The notes below the pieces were generated by a model. It saw only the letters and a list, made by a program, of their open reading frames with translations, had not been told where the DNA came from and did not search any database. The translations under genes were made by a program, and so were the position numbers. From Neisseria zoodegmatis (GTDB lineage: Bacteria > Pseudomonadota > Gammaproteobacteria > Burkholderiales > Neisseriaceae), in assembly GCF_900187305.1 (NCBI RefSeq), contig NZ_LT906434.1, positions 1,054,001 through 1,118,000 of the forward strand: a stretch of 64,000 bases of DNA, in the 5' to 3' direction. This document shows, piece by piece, positions 21,201 through 29,778 of this stretch; the first letter of the stretch is position 1; the number at the start of each line of letters is the position of its first letter.

Positions 21201-21411
21201 GGACGATCAAGATGATGAACTGTTTGCAGAGTCTCATCACGCTCCGGCATTGGACGATTTGCTTTCCATTGCCGAACTGAATCTTTCCGGCTTGCTGGGT
21301 AAGCAAAACCATGCTGCCTTTGCCGATAGCGTTATCGTGGCGGAATACAGGCAGTCGGCGGATATGCAGGCAGAGCAATGGCAAAGCGAGGTATCGGCGT
21401 ATATCGTTTAA
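18268..21411 (+). CDS. Large surface/secreted beta-helix protein, C5-epimerase-like
   Basis: 1047 residues with no Sec signal peptide. Residues 1-125 resemble the prefix domain of BapA/LapA-type type-I-secreted adhesins (ENIELVQMGNHLHIRAKG followed by IVIEDYYIY). Residues 130-165 are Ala/Gly-rich (LALALGGLAGAGLIGALAGGG). About 170-345 is a disordered Val-Glu/Ala-rich linker. From about 350 there is a Pectate-lyase-3-type opening (AAEFGTDSTGKTDSLAAINNAL) and then a long right-handed parallel beta-helix to about 930, with many Asn-ended turns. GLDVHDGDDVVIKDN (Asp631-His633-Asp634) aligns by eye with the catalytic DPHE region of mannuronan C5-epimerases. The tail is acidic and ends with LDDLLSIAELNLSG, like T1SS adhesin ends. 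No type-I exporter genes are in the window. Function inferred. Confidence 0.65.
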   Translation: MSSQMIISVGKLDGGSRFTDAEGVARYSVKKGSGEPLYIRADQHVAYQLADADTGLMPENIELVQMGNHLHIRAKGSTSARPDIVIEDYYIYVKPNGVGKVFVLDAGGNAHYYASEVPETTLLAEEVTVNRASSGGVNKLALALGGLAGAGLIGALAGGGSGKSSGEASAPAQSNKPEQVVKKEEKAQLGSLPSESEKALVHEKEEVAGNRLEVAVNEAPVEKNNFVEEVAADKAEVAANQTEVETKQVEVVAAKEEVAVNNEMPSEIVAEVKAETEPAPKTKISAPAAEEAPLVAETDLTSKLSETEKPVEVATVAPVKLASDAAAISPESLEKVGNNDTEAVEVRFGKDGHFYIYQHKTYGKYIDAAEFGTDSTGKTDSLAAINNALTAAHEEKVAVRLSGNLYISDQIVLNEKNAGVTGIFGDGMGKTVVSFDKAQKGVYNPNSNDDDVREFAGILVDGQSNKTIADLSVKYTNPDFYRKGQSYFGKVNGILVNDADNTLISKVEVSGANRAGVFFTSTQTLQKDPESTRGRTYKARLILKEVDEHYENLPLGENNRIVDSYLHHNRVAGALVAYQKDFLANGNKLAWNGHEADGGTGYGIASMAGSYNYGITYTNNKTDHNYRKGLDVHDGDDVVIKDNMLIGDRLHGIAVYNRQFTMDNVKITDNTIIQDPNFRLAVNDNPKYTYHGYSGIQLQTNTQFRDLGSSDTGNFEIRGNTIKNLDVYKNAQHTYGIEFRNHEQKMHYKLDISNNVIEGESSKYMIAIINDTRDRRTGEKGPGASDINISGNKMNIGSILPGNMAVFINEQSNNGKLRGKVTYDDNSLIIRKHSDGSMEGIQMIGNAESYHVTNNQFEIHGTMNKPLISVLGRAGNEIPELHVNGNDIITDLKGALYRSWIERSKADVFADGNTHNNKPLGKVQHINKPAAGFSPEDEESAADVQWDIGTDSISGVPVHRDAGSMAPSVRSESVVLGEDDQDDELFAESHHAPALDDLLSIAELNLSGLLGKQNHAAFADSVIVAEYRQSADMQAEQWQSEVSAYIV

Positions 21412-21455
21412 GTTTTGGTAAAAGGTATGGCGGCATGATGGGTAACAAACATGCT

Positions 21456-21598
21456 GAGACCTTTGCAAAACCCCCATCTGCGGCGCATTTCTGCGTTGTG
21501 CGCTGCCCGCTCGTTTGTCTATCTGTATGATATGTCTGCACTCGCTGTGCTGCTACGCCTTGAACTGCATCCACATCTGAGGATTTTGCAAAGATCTC
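21456..21598 (+). repeat. 143-bp MITE-like element, copy 4
   Basis: Full-length copy in the same orientation as copies 1 and 2, starting GAGACCTTTGCAAAA. The right end is slightly degenerate (TTTTGCAAAGATCTC). It lies 44 bases after the beta-helix gene stop and before crcB. An AAAACGGAATT-to-TTTTCGGCTGTTTT hairpin-like stretch follows at about 21627-21658. Confidence 0.85.
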
Positions 21599-21677
21599 AT
21601 GCTTGCTGATGCCGATAAAGTGACAGCCGAAAACGGAATTATCTGTTTTCGGCTGTTTTATATGGATATTTCAGTGT

Positions 21678-22064
21678 TCAGAATAGGTTGCGAAAGAGAT
21701 GTACCGTCATCATGCCGAGCGCCGTTAGGATGAGCGAACCAAACAAGTGCAGCGAAGAGACGGCTATGGCTGCGCCCCAACGCTGCGAGTTCAGCATGTT
21801 GACCACTTCAAGGGAAAAGCCTGAAAACGTGGTTAGGCTGCCTAAGAATCCGGTAATCAGCAGCAAGCGCCAATGCGGATCGATGGAAGGAAACAGTTCG
21901 GAAAGGGCGGCTATGATGCCGATAATATAAGCTCCGATCCAGTTGGCAGCCAGCATACCGAAGGCGAACCATGAAAATGTGTGAGCGAACCAATGGCTCA
22001 ATGCCCAACGCAACAGAGCACCCAAAGCAGCGCCCATCACAACGGCGGAAAGGTTGACCGGCAT
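21678..22064 (-). CDS. crcB: Fluoride ion exporter CrcB/Fluc
   Basis: A 128-residue four-helix membrane protein of the Fluc family, which exports fluoride as a dual-topology dimer. Conserved features are GAALGALLRWALS, the ANWIGAYIIG segment (Asn central to the pore), and GFLGSLTTFSGFSLE, which carries the family's TTFS box with the pore Phe residues. The length is usual. I see no recognisable fluoride riboswitch in the 200 bases upstream. A DUS hairpin lies upstream at 22152-22187. Confidence 0.92.
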   Translation of the reverse strand: MPVNLSAVVMGAALGALLRWALSHWFAHTFSWFAFGMLAANWIGAYIIGIIAALSELFPSIDPHWRLLLITGFLGSLTTFSGFSLEVVNMLNSQRWGAAIAVSSLHLFGSLILTALGMMTVHLFRNLF

Positions 22065-22151
22065 TTTGTTTTACCTTTATGAACGACATATTGGGAAATC
22101 ATCGATTGTGAGATGTACAGCCCATGAAATCAGATTGATGATTATCCAAAA

Positions 22152-22187
22152 CTTGAGGCCGTCTGAAAAGTTTCAGACGGCCTCAAG
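22152..22187 (-). terminator. DUS inverted pair between dsbD and crcB
   Basis: CTTGAGGCCGTCTGAAA and its full inverse around two bases: a 17-bp stem. It lies 85 bases beyond the dsbD stop and upstream of crcB; most likely the dsbD terminator. Confidence 0.6.
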
Positions 22188-22271
22188 TGTATTTCAATCA
22201 ATCGTTACGAGCGGCTTTAAAGCTTCAGGTATTGACTCGGCAAGCCGCCGCAACTAATTGATCGAACCGGT

Positions 22272-24071
22272 TTATTTATTTTCCTGATACCAACGGATAA
22301 ACGCATCGGGTTTGGCAAAGCCGAGCAAAGCTTCGCTGCGGCTGCCGTCGGCACGGAGAATGAAAATACCCGGCGGGCCGAACAAACCGTATTCTTTCAG
22401 CAGAGCCTGATGTTCGGCCGTATTGGCGGTTACATCGATTTGGAAGAAGCGGTTCATGCCCACAGCCTGATGCACTTCGGGCTGGTTCAGCGTGTAGGCC
22501 GCCATTTCTTTGCATGAAATACACCAGTCTGCGTAAAAATCAAGCAGTACGGGCTGATTGGGGTTTTGTTGCAAAGCGGCCTGCATTGCGGCTTTCAATT
22601 CGTTTACATCGGTATATACCTGCCCGTGCGCACTGGCAGAATCGGCGGCGGGCGGCGTGAGGGTCAGGAAGTGGTGCAGGGCGGTGCTTTGGCTGTTGGC
22701 GCTTTGATAAGCAAACCAAGAGCCGCCTGCCAGCAAAACCGAACCTAAAATCAGCGAAACGGTTTTCAGACGGCCTGACTGCTTGCGCATGCCTGCCAAG
22801 AGCAGACCGGCAGGAATAATCATCAGCAGGGTGTACAGCGCCACCACCAGCAAATACGGAATATAGGGCGTGGCAAGGTAAACGGCGACGGCGAGCAAGA
22901 TAAAGCCGAAAGCGTATTTGATGCCGTCCATCCAGCCGCCGGCGCGGGGCAGGATATGGCCGCCGAACGTGCCGATGGCAATCAGCGGAACGCCCGTACC
23001 CAAGGCCAGAGCGTAGAGTGCAATGCCGCCCAAAGCCGCATCACCGGTTTGGCCGATGTAGCCGAGTGCAAAAGCCAGCGGCGGCGCGACGCAGGGGCCG
23101 ACAATCAGGGCGGAGAGCATGCCCATCACAAACACCGAAGCGATTTTGCCGCCGCTCAGTTTGCTGCTTTGGTTTTGAAAGTAGCCTTGAATGGAAGCGG
23201 GCAGTTGCAGGGTGAACACGCCGAACATCGACAAGGCCAACACCACCATCACAGCCGCAGCAGCCAGCACTACCCAAGGCTGTTGCAGCCATACGGTCAG
23301 CAGCGCGCCGGTCAGTCCTGCGGTAATACCGACCAAAGTGTACGTCAGCGCCAAGCCCTGCACGTAAACCATAGACAAGGCGAAGGCGCGGCCTTTGGAG
23401 GCGTTTTTATCGCCGACCACAATGCTGGAAACAATCGGCAGCAGCGGATACATACAGGCGGTGAAACTCAAGCCCAGTCCGGCGACAAAAAACGCCAATA
23501 AATTGGCGCCCAGAGTATCCCAAGAAAGCTTGAAACGGCTGGTTTCGGTGCTGTTTCGGGTTGGTGTTGCGGCAGGGCCGTCTGAAACCGGCATGGGTTG
23601 CAGAAAGCGGTTTTTGCCGGAAGGCGGTGCGGCTGATTCGGGCTGATACAAGCCTTTGCCTTTGATGTCGAACGCCGTTTCCGTGGGCGGATAGCACACG
23701 CCCGCTTCCGCGCAGCCTTGGTATTTCACGGTCAGCCGGTAGTTTTGCTGCGGCTTGGCGTAAGGCCAGTTAACCTGCGCGGCGTGGTGGTAAACCGTCT
23801 GCTTGCCGAAAAATTCGTCTTCTTTCTCTTCGCCTTTGCTGAATTGTGCGTCGGCGAGCAAGCCTTCGGGCGAGGTTTCGGCCGAGATTTTCGATTGGTA
23901 GAGGTAGTAGCCTTCGGCAACGGCAAACTGCACATTGATGCCCTGATCGGTTACATTGACTTGGGGAACAAAAGCCTGCTCGGGCGGCAGCAGCTTAGAC
24001 GCGTCCACTTGGGCGAAAACGCTGCCGGCCAAACACAGCCATGCGGTAAAGAAATAAAGTAGCTTTTTCAT
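22272..24071 (-). CDS. dsbD: Thiol:disulfide interchange protein DsbD
   Basis: A 599-residue inner-membrane protein that passes electrons from cytosolic thioredoxin to periplasmic DsbC/CcmG. A signal peptide (MKKLLYFFTAWLCLAGSVFA) is followed by DsbD-alpha with its Cys pair in GCAEAGVCYPP, then eight membrane helices with the two redox Cys in ACMYPLLPI and GPCVAPPLA, and the thioredoxin-like gamma domain with WCISCK. I start at MKKLLYFF (24071) because it begins the signal peptide; the frame's extra 38 upstream residues are not family-like. Complete. Confidence 0.95.
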   Translation of the reverse strand: MKKLLYFFTAWLCLAGSVFAQVDASKLLPPEQAFVPQVNVTDQGINVQFAVAEGYYLYQSKISAETSPEGLLADAQFSKGEEKEDEFFGKQTVYHHAAQVNWPYAKPQQNYRLTVKYQGCAEAGVCYPPTETAFDIKGKGLYQPESAAPPSGKNRFLQPMPVSDGPAATPTRNSTETSRFKLSWDTLGANLLAFFVAGLGLSFTACMYPLLPIVSSIVVGDKNASKGRAFALSMVYVQGLALTYTLVGITAGLTGALLTVWLQQPWVVLAAAAVMVVLALSMFGVFTLQLPASIQGYFQNQSSKLSGGKIASVFVMGMLSALIVGPCVAPPLAFALGYIGQTGDAALGGIALYALALGTGVPLIAIGTFGGHILPRAGGWMDGIKYAFGFILLAVAVYLATPYIPYLLVVALYTLLMIIPAGLLLAGMRKQSGRLKTVSLILGSVLLAGGSWFAYQSANSQSTALHHFLTLTPPAADSASAHGQVYTDVNELKAAMQAALQQNPNQPVLLDFYADWCISCKEMAAYTLNQPEVHQAVGMNRFFQIDVTANTAEHQALLKEYGLFGPPGIFILRADGSRSEALLGFAKPDAFIRWYQENK

Positions 24072-24201
24072 ATCGGATTTTAAGGTTTGGGTATTCAAAT
24101 AATCTTCTGAAGCGGAATGTGCAGCCGCAGTATTAAGCGGCATACGTAGAAAGAGACGGATAAGGCTGCCGATTCTTACAAGCAATATTCCAACCCGTAT
24201 T

Positions 24202-24238
24202 TTTCAGACGGCCTCAAGGTTGCCAAAGGCCGTCTGAA
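24202..24238 (-). terminator. Inverted DUS pair downstream of glnQ-like gene
   Basis: TTTTCAGACGGCC and GGCCGTCTGAAAA face each other across 11 bases, 22 bases past the ABC ATPase stop on the minus strand. Likely terminator. Confidence 0.55.
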
Positions 24239-24260
24239 AACATGGCGGCACAGGAAATAC

Positions 24261-24992
24261 TTATTTTTGTTTCATCACCTGCTGTAAAAACTGTTTGGCG
24301 CGCGCGTGCTTGGGATGGTTGAAAAACTCTTCCGGCTCCGCTTCTTCGATGATCTGGCCGTGATCGACAAAAATCACGCGGTCGGCCACTTCGCGGGCAA
24401 AGCCCATTTCGTGGGTAACGCACATCATGGTCATGCCGCTGTTGGCCAAATCCTTCATTACGCGCAATACTTCGCCGACCATTTCGGGATCGAGAGCGGA
24501 AGTCGGTTCGTCAAACAGCATCACGCGCGGTTCCATCGCCAAGCCGCGGGCAATCGCCACGCGCTGCTGTTGGCCGCCGGAAAGCTGGCCGGGCATGGCG
24601 TCTTTTTTGTGTGCCAAACCTACGCGCTCCAGCAGCTCCATCGCTTTCTTTTCAGCTTGGGCGCGGCTTTGCTTTTTCACTTTCATCGGCGAAAGAATGA
24701 TGTTTTCCAACACGTTGAGGTGCGGGTAAAGATTGAAGTTTTGGAATACAAAGCCCACTTCTTCGCGCACTTTGTTCAAATCGGTTTTCGGGTCGGCTAC
24801 GTTCATGCCGTCCACCCAAATTTCGCCGCTTTCGATGGTTTCGAGTTGGTTAACCGTGCGGATCAGGGTGGATTTGCCGCTGCCCGAAGGGCCGCAAACC
24901 ACCACCACTTCGCCTTTTTTGATTTCCAGATTCACGCCGTTGATAACGTGCAAGTCTTTGAAATGTTTGTGTACGTTGATAAATTTAATCAT
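24261..24992 (-). CDS. glnQ: Polar amino-acid ABC transporter ATP-binding protein
   Basis: A 243-residue ABC ATPase. Walker A is [10 protein letters not shown] near residue 35, the Q-loop is in [13 protein letters not shown], the signature is [16 protein letters not shown], and Walker B is [14 protein letters not shown], with the H-loop in VTHEMGF. Closest by motif to GlnQ/HisP-type polar amino-acid importers. No permease or binding-protein gene is adjacent, so its partners must be elsewhere. It lies between rsmA and dsbD on the minus strand, 21 bases from rsmA. Confidence 0.85.
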   Translation of the reverse strand: MIKFINVHKHFKDLHVINGVNLEIKKGEVVVVCGPSGSGKSTLIRTVNQLETIESGEIWVDGMNVADPKTDLNKVREEVGFVFQNFNLYPHLNVLENIILSPMKVKKQSRAQAEKKAMELLERVGLAHKKDAMPGQLSGGQQQRVAIARGLAMEPRVMLFDEPTSALDPEMVGEVLRVMKDLANSGMTMMCVTHEMGFAREVADRVIFVDHGQIIEEAEPEEFFNHPKHARAKQFLQQVMKQK

Positions 24993-25013
24993 TATGTTGT
25001 TAATCCAGTGTAT

Positions 25014-25793
25014 TCAGACGGCCTTGGCTGAAAGATGATTGCTCAATGCCACGTAAAGCTCGGGCGCGATGTGTTCGGCGCGGTCTTGCGGGTTGATGCC
25101 GACGGCCTGCAAATCTTCGTCTGTGGTCATGTCTTTCAGATTGTTGCGTATGGTTTTGCGGCGCTGGTGAAACGCGGCTTTAACCAGCTTGGAGAAATGC
25201 TCGAAATTTTCGGCTTTGCCGATGCGGTGTTTCACCGGAATCATGCGTACCACGGCGGAATCGACTTTCGGCGCGGGGTCGAACGATTCGGGCGGCACGT
25301 CGATCAGCATTTCCATATCGAAAAAATATTGCAGCATCACGCCCAAGCGGCCGTAGTCGTTGGTTTTCGGCTCGGCTACCATGCGCTCGACCACTTCTTT
25401 CTGTAACATAAAGTGCATATCGATCACATCGTCCGCCACTTCGCTCAGGCGGAACAGCAGCGGCGTGGAAATATTGTAGGGCAGGTTGCCGACGATTTTC
25501 TTTTTGCCCGGCACGCTGTTGAAATCAAACTGCAAAACGTCGCCTTCGTGAATCACGAGCTTGTCGGCAAAAGGCAGGGTTTTCAGACGGCCTACAATAT
25601 CGCGGTCGATTTCAATCACATGCAGGCGGTTGAGTTTCTGCGCCAAAGACTCGGTAATCGCCGCCAAGCCGGGGCCGATTTCGATCACCGTATCATCGGG
25701 CTGAGGGCGCACGGCGTTAACGATGTCGCGGATGATGCGCGTGTCTTGTAAAAAATTTTGCCCGAACCGTTTTCGGGCTTTGTGTTCTTTCAT
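25014..25793 (-). CDS. rsmA: 16S rRNA dimethyladenosine transferase (KsgA)
   Basis: A 259-residue SAM-dependent enzyme that dimethylates A1518 and A1519 of 16S rRNA late in 30S assembly. The N-terminal [11 protein letters not shown] is the family signature. The SAM site is in [15 protein letters not shown], and the catalytic NLPY-type motif is [12 protein letters not shown] near residue 110. A helical C-terminal domain follows. Complete, typical length. Followed on the same strand by the orphan ABC ATPase. Confidence 0.95.
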   Translation of the reverse strand: MKEHKARKRFGQNFLQDTRIIRDIVNAVRPQPDDTVIEIGPGLAAITESLAQKLNRLHVIEIDRDIVGRLKTLPFADKLVIHEGDVLQFDFNSVPGKKKIVGNLPYNISTPLLFRLSEVADDVIDMHFMLQKEVVERMVAEPKTNDYGRLGVMLQYFFDMEMLIDVPPESFDPAPKVDSAVVRMIPVKHRIGKAENFEHFSKLVKAAFHQRRKTIRNNLKDMTTDEDLQAVGINPQDRAEHIAPELYVALSNHLSAKAV

Positions 25794-25954
25794 GCTGCTT
25801 CTTCAAGATTCGTTTCGAGTGCGTATTGTAGCGCAAAATGCCCTGTCGTGCGGCGGGCGGCAGGCATAAAACCGTGCGGGTGTCTATTCTCTGAACGGAG
25901 TCTAAACATTTGGCCTTGAAAGGTTTATGATGCGGGCAGATGAAAGGAAGAAAT

Positions 25955-26461
25955 ATGAACCTTTTCGATACGCGCAGCGTAACATTTGCCGAACCGATCG
26001 AGATGCTTTATGCCTGCCACGGCAAAGTGCGCCGTTTTTGCAGCCAGCTTGAAGTGTTGCCCGAATATCTGGCGCAACACGGCTGCAACGAAACCGTGTT
26101 GCAGGCGGTTAAACAGATCAGCCAGTATTTCAACGTGGCCGCGCCTTTGCACCATCAAGACGAAGAAGACGATTTTTTTCCGCTGCTTTTGCAATATTGC
26201 CCGCAGGCTCAAGAAAGCATTCATGAACTGTTGAGCCAGCACGACAGCCTGCATGAAAACTGGGCGGCGGTAGCGCAGGAGTTTGCACGTTTGCAGGCCG
26301 ACCATAATTACGGTGTGAACGAAGTGGTGCTTCAGCGTTTTTGCGCCGCCTATGAAGCTCATTTGGCTTTGGAAGAACCGCTGTTTGAAATGGGCAGGCA
26401 GATTCCGCAGCAGGCATTGGCGGAGATAGGGCGGAAGATGGCAGCAAGGCGCAAGGCTTGA
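25955..26461 (+). CDS. Hemerythrin-domain protein
   Basis: A 168-residue all-helical protein of the hemerythrin HHE family. Metal ligands are suggested by His in [10 protein letters not shown], the [14 protein letters not shown] motif (HxxxE), HDSLHENW and [12 protein letters not shown]. Such proteins bind a di-iron or iron site in O2/NO sensing or iron repair (Ric/YtfE-like). I choose the second ATG (MNLFDTRSV) because AGGAAG is correctly spaced to it, not the ATG 15 bases earlier. Monocistronic and divergent from rsmA. Confidence 0.8.
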   Translation: MNLFDTRSVTFAEPIEMLYACHGKVRRFCSQLEVLPEYLAQHGCNETVLQAVKQISQYFNVAAPLHHQDEEDDFFPLLLQYCPQAQESIHELLSQHDSLHENWAAVAQEFARLQADHNYGVNEVVLQRFCAAYEAHLALEEPLFEMGRQIPQQALAEIGRKMAARRKA

Positions 26462-26598
26462 GATGCAGGAGTAAAAGCGGTTTGTATCTTTGGATAAAAT
26501 GAAAATTGCTTGAGGCCGTCTGAAAGCGAATTGTGCGAACTTCGTCAAAGCGGGTTTTGGGGGGCTAAATTTTTTCAAGCCGCACACAGATTTCGTAG

Positions 26599-26619
26599 GG
26601 GCGGATTGCATATCCGCCC
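26599..26619. repeat. Palindromic GGGCGGAT repeat, copy 1
   Basis: GGGCGGAT and ATCCGCCC arms around a short AT spacer, preceded by GTAG. It is a shorter relative of the palindrome at 26718, with a GCATAT rather than ATGCA centre. Confidence 0.6.
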
Positions 26620-26717
26620 GATGCTTGAAATGAGAAAATATTTATTTCACACCCATGAACCCCTGCTCGCAAATTGAAGCAAGCTGTTACCTATTCGACG
26701 CTCATTACAAAACCCTA

Positions 26718-26750
26718 CCGTAGGGGCGGATATGCAATCCGCCCCTACGG
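26718..26750. repeat. Perfect 14-bp-arm palindrome, copy 2
   Basis: CCGTAGGGGCGGAT and ATCCGCCCCTACGG pair perfectly around a five-base ATGCA spacer. The same core appears at 26599. Such TAGGGGCGGAT palindromes recur in intergenic DNA of various bacteria; whether this is a mobile repeat or a terminator is not decided here. Confidence 0.7.
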
Positions 26751-26798
26751 TTTTCTTGGGTATGAATATCTCGGAATGGCGGCTGACTTATGCCAAGG

Positions 26799-26846
26799 CT
26801 TGAGGCCGTCTGAAACCCGTTTGGCGGTTTTTCAGACGGCCTCAAG
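26799..26846. terminator. DUS inverted pair downstream of ispH
   Basis: CTTGAGGCCGTCTGAAA and its inverse, 12-base loop with a further internal pairing. It lies between the hemerythrin gene (plus) and ispH (minus), about 75 bases past the ispH stop, so it can end transcripts from both sides. Confidence 0.55.
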
Positions 26847-26919
26847 CAACCTAAGCCATTAAAAAACAGCGTAGTGCAGGGCGTGCGCTACGCTGTTTTA
26901 AATTCACAGAGCAAACGGC

Positions 26920-27858
26920 TTACTCTTTTCTCAGAGCCTTGGGCAAAACAAACACAATGCTTTCTTCCACGCCTTCGCCTTCGCGCACGGTGTCGTGCCC
27001 CCAGCTTTGAATGGCGGCAATCACTTCCTGAACCAATACTTCGGGTGCGGAAGCTCCGGCGGTTACGCCTACTTTGTTTTTGCCTTCAAACCATTCGCGC
27101 TGCAAATAGCCCGCGTTATCCACCATATAGGCATCGACACCGCGCAGGGCGGCCACTTCGCGCAAGCGGTTGCTGTTGGACGAGTTGGGCGAGCCGACCA
27201 CGATTACGATATCGCATTCCGCCGCCAAATCTTTTACCGCTTCTTGGCGGTTGGTGGTGGCGTAGCAGATGTCTTCTTTGTGCGGGCTGCGGATGTGCGG
27301 AAAACGCGCTTGCAAGGCTTCGATGATATCGCGGGTTTCGTCCACCGATAGAGTGGTTTGGCTCACATGGGCGAGCTTTTCGGCATCGCGCACTTCGAGC
27401 TTGGCAACATCGTCCACCGTTTCTACCAGCAGCATACTGCCTTCGGGCAGCTGCCCCATCGTGCCTTCCACTTCGGGGTGGCCGGCATGGCCGATCATGA
27501 TGATCTGATAGCCTTGGCTATCCAAACGCGCCACTTCTTTATGCACTTTCGTAACCAGCGGGCAGGTGGCGTCAAACACCTGAAAACCGCGCTCAACCGC
27601 TTCATCCTGCACGGCTTTCGATACGCCGTGGGCGGAATAAATCAGCGTTGCGCCTTCCGGCACGTCGGCAAGGTCTTCGATGAACACCGCGCCTTTTTCG
27701 CGCAGATTGTCCACCACGAATTTGTTGTGCACGACTTCATGGCGCACATAAATCGGCGCGCCGAATTCTTCCAGCGCGCGCTCTACAATGCTGATGGCAC
27801 GGTCAACGCCCGCGCAAAAGCCGCGGGGGTTGGCCAAAATAATGGTTTTTTTCGTCAT
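26920..27858 (-). CDS. ispH: 4-hydroxy-3-methylbut-2-enyl diphosphate reductase
   Basis: A 312-residue [4Fe-4S] enzyme of the last MEP-pathway step, making IPP and DMAPP. The three cluster cysteines are in [12 protein letters not shown] (residue ~15), [11 protein letters not shown] (~98) and the ICYATTNRQ region. The substrate-binding [13 protein letters not shown] motif is near 220. Full length. It follows lspA on the same strand (25 bases), the common lspA-ispH order in proteobacteria, so the two are likely an operon. Confidence 0.95.
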   Translation of the reverse strand: MTKKTIILANPRGFCAGVDRAISIVERALEEFGAPIYVRHEVVHNKFVVDNLREKGAVFIEDLADVPEGATLIYSAHGVSKAVQDEAVERGFQVFDATCPLVTKVHKEVARLDSQGYQIIMIGHAGHPEVEGTMGQLPEGSMLLVETVDDVAKLEVRDAEKLAHVSQTTLSVDETRDIIEALQARFPHIRSPHKEDICYATTNRQEAVKDLAAECDIVIVVGSPNSSNSNRLREVAALRGVDAYMVDNAGYLQREWFEGKNKVGVTAGASAPEVLVQEVIAAIQSWGHDTVREGEGVEESIVFVLPKALRKE

Positions 27859-27883
27859 GATGGTGTTTGCTTCACAATAATGT

Positions 27884-28399
27884 TCAGACGGCCTTAGCGG
27901 CTTTTTCTTCTTTATCGCCGGCTTTTTTGTGTTTGAAGCCGTCGAGTATCAACAAGGCTGCGCCCACGCAGATAAAGCTGTCGGCCACATTGAACGCCGG
28001 ATAATACCAGTTTTGCCAGTAAACCAACAGAAAATCAACCACATGGCCGTGAATCAGGCGGTCGATAACGTTGCCGACGGCGCCGCCGATCACCATAGCC
28101 GCACCGAGTTTGCCCCATTTGCCGAAATCGTCTTTCACAATCCCGCGGGCAAGGTAGAAGCTGATGACCACGGCCAGCCCCAAGAAAAAGTATTTCTGCC
28201 AGCCGCCTGCGTCCGCCAAAAAGCTGAACGCCGCGCCGGTGTTGAATACCAGCGTTAAATCAAAAATATGCGGAATCACGTTCAGGCGTTCGGCAAACTC
28301 AAAATTCTGCAACACGGCAACTTTGGTTATTTGGTCGAGAACGATGGCCGCCGCAACCAGCAGCCAATATTTCATTTTAGAAGTTTTCTGAGTGGTCAT
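27884..28399 (-). CDS. lspA: Lipoprotein signal peptidase (SPase II)
   Basis: A 171-residue inner-membrane aspartic protease that cleaves prolipoproteins after Lgt modification. Four membrane helices. The catalytic Asp pair is in [15 protein letters not shown] and [10 protein letters not shown]. The C-terminus is Lys/Glu/Ala-rich. I start at [18 protein letters not shown] eight codons later is also possible, and the frame's first codon eight codons earlier is less likely. No start has a strong ribosome binding site. Likely cotranscribed with ispH. Confidence 0.92.
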   Translation of the reverse strand: MTTQKTSKMKYWLLVAAAIVLDQITKVAVLQNFEFAERLNVIPHIFDLTLVFNTGAAFSFLADAGGWQKYFFLGLAVVISFYLARGIVKDDFGKWGKLGAAMVIGGAVGNVIDRLIHGHVVDFLLVYWQNWYYPAFNVADSFICVGAALLILDGFKHKKAGDKEEKAAKAV

Positions 28400-28490
28400 G
28401 TGTGTGTAATGCACGGGAATCAAAAGCCCGCATTTTACCTGAATCGCAGCAACAAGGGGCTAATTTGCACACTTTGGCAAAGCAGTATGG

Positions 28491-28531
28491 TTTCAGACGG
28501 CCTTTAGGTATAATTCAGGCCGTCTGAAAAC
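28491..28531. terminator. Facing DUS pair upstream of fpr
   Basis: TTTCAGACGGCC and GGCCGTCTGAAAA face each other across about 18 bases between the divergent lspA and fpr genes. As it precedes both genes, it may serve uptake more than termination. Confidence 0.4.
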
Positions 28532-28552
28532 ATTTGAAACATCGGAAACACC

Positions 28553-29329
28553 ATGGCCGCATCACCCGAAGCCAAATATACGCAAGAAACCGTATTATGG
28601 ATCAAGCACCACACACCCAAATTAATGACATTCGCCATCACTCGCCCCGAAGCCTACCGCTTTTCCGCAGGCCAGTTTTCACGGCTGGGCTTTCGTGAAG
28701 GCGAAGGCTTTATCTGGCGCGCCTATTCCGTTGTTTCCGCCGAATACGCCGACACCCTCGAATACTTCGCCGTATTGATCGAAGGCGGCCCCATGTCGGC
28801 CAAACTCGCCGCGATGAAAGAGGGCGATACTATCCTGCTCGACAAAAACGCCACCGGCTTCCTGCTGCCCGAGCGCTTCCCCGACGGCAAAGATTTGGTA
28901 ATGCTCTGCACAGGTTCCGGCATCGCACCGTTTCTATCGATTTTGGAACAGCCCGAAATCTGGCAACGCTTCGACCGCCTCGCCCTCGCGCATTCCGTTT
29001 CTTACGGCAACGAATTGATTTTCAACGACCGCATTGCCGCCCTTGCCGAACACCCGCTGATTGAAGAGCATTTCCACAAACTGCATTTCGTACCCGTCGT
29101 AACCCGCGAAACCACAGCAGGCGCACTCGGCAAACGCCTGCCCGAACTGTTAAACAACGGCGAACTCGCCGCCGCATTCGATATCCGGTTCACCCCCGCC
29201 GACACCCGCTTCATGATCTGCGGCAACCCCGCCATGGTCAAAGACACCTTCCAAGCCCTGCTCGACATGGGCTTCGCCATGCACCGCAACCGCACTCCGG
29301 GGCAAATCATGATGGAAAACGGGTTTTAA
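28553..29329 (+). CDS. fpr: Ferredoxin-NADP+ reductase
   Basis: A 258-residue FAD/NADP(H) oxidoreductase. The N-terminal FAD domain has RPEAYRFSAGQFSRLG and WRAYSVVSA (RxYS motif); the NADP domain has MLCTGSGIAPFLSIL and ends with FMICGNPAMVKDTF and the C-terminal MMENGF. It reduces ferredoxin or flavodoxin for oxidative-stress defence and Fe-S metabolism. Length typical of the bacterial Fpr class. It is not in an obvious operon. Confidence 0.92.
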   Translation: MAASPEAKYTQETVLWIKHHTPKLMTFAITRPEAYRFSAGQFSRLGFREGEGFIWRAYSVVSAEYADTLEYFAVLIEGGPMSAKLAAMKEGDTILLDKNATGFLLPERFPDGKDLVMLCTGSGIAPFLSILEQPEIWQRFDRLALAHSVSYGNELIFNDRIAALAEHPLIEEHFHKLHFVPVVTRETTAGALGKRLPELLNNGELAAAFDIRFTPADTRFMICGNPAMVKDTFQALLDMGFAMHRNRTPGQIMMENGF

Positions 29330-29442
29330 TAAAATAAATCAATGAATATAAAGATAAAATAATTTTCAATAAGATAAATTCCCTACCTTTTACCTAACTT
29401 TTACGCTCGCTTGAAAATCGAAAAACGGGCATAAAATCATTT

Positions 29443-29778
29443 TCAGACATGGGCGGATTGGCTGATTGCACGGTTGACCCATTCATTCAGGCTGATATTT
29501 TGCGCTGCCGCTGCCGCCGCCGCTGCTGCATGGGTTTCAGGGCTTATCCGCACATTAAAGCGGCCTGAATACTGTTTATACGGCTCAATGCCTTTTTCTT
29601 TGCACACATCGAGAAAAACCGCCAAACTGGCTGCGCCCTCTTTGTGCAAGTCTGCCACATTATCGGCGTAAAAATCCGCCCCGCCGTTAAGACCGACAAA
29701 CTCGCCGCGCAGCAACTCGGTTTCAGGGTCGTATTGAATAATGGCTTTATGGCCGTTGATTTCCATTACATTGTTCAT
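29443..29778 (-). CDS. hicB: HicB-family antitoxin
   Basis: A 111-residue antitoxin. The N-terminal partially degraded RNase-H-like fold (HKAIIQYDPETELLRGEFVGLNGGADFYA, residues 9-37) is the HicB signature, and the C-terminus has an Arc-like ribbon-helix-helix (RFNVRISPETHAAAAAAAAAQNISLNEWVNRAI). Its ATG overlaps the hicA stop codon (ATGA), so it is translationally coupled to the toxin. The alanine run is unusually long. It would bind and neutralise HicA and repress the operon. Confidence 0.88.
   Translation of the reverse strand: MNNVMEINGHKAIIQYDPETELLRGEFVGLNGGADFYADNVADLHKEGAASLAVFLDVCKEKGIEPYKQYSGRFNVRISPETHAAAAAAAAAQNISLNEWVNRAISQSAHV

Larger units (their letters stand above)
26462..26919. 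other. Repeat-rich intergenic region
   Basis: 458 bases with no convincing gene. It contains a lone uptake sequence at about 26513, two palindromic GGGGCGGAT repeats (26599-26619 and 26718-26750), a DUS pair at 26799-26846, and a short palindromic TACGCTG/CAGCGTA pair at about 26868-26897 just after the ispH stop. Confidence 0.6.

Noticed and set aside
21678..22270. Fluoride riboswitch upstream of crcB
   Set aside because: I could not find the conserved pseudoknot pattern between crcB and dsbD.
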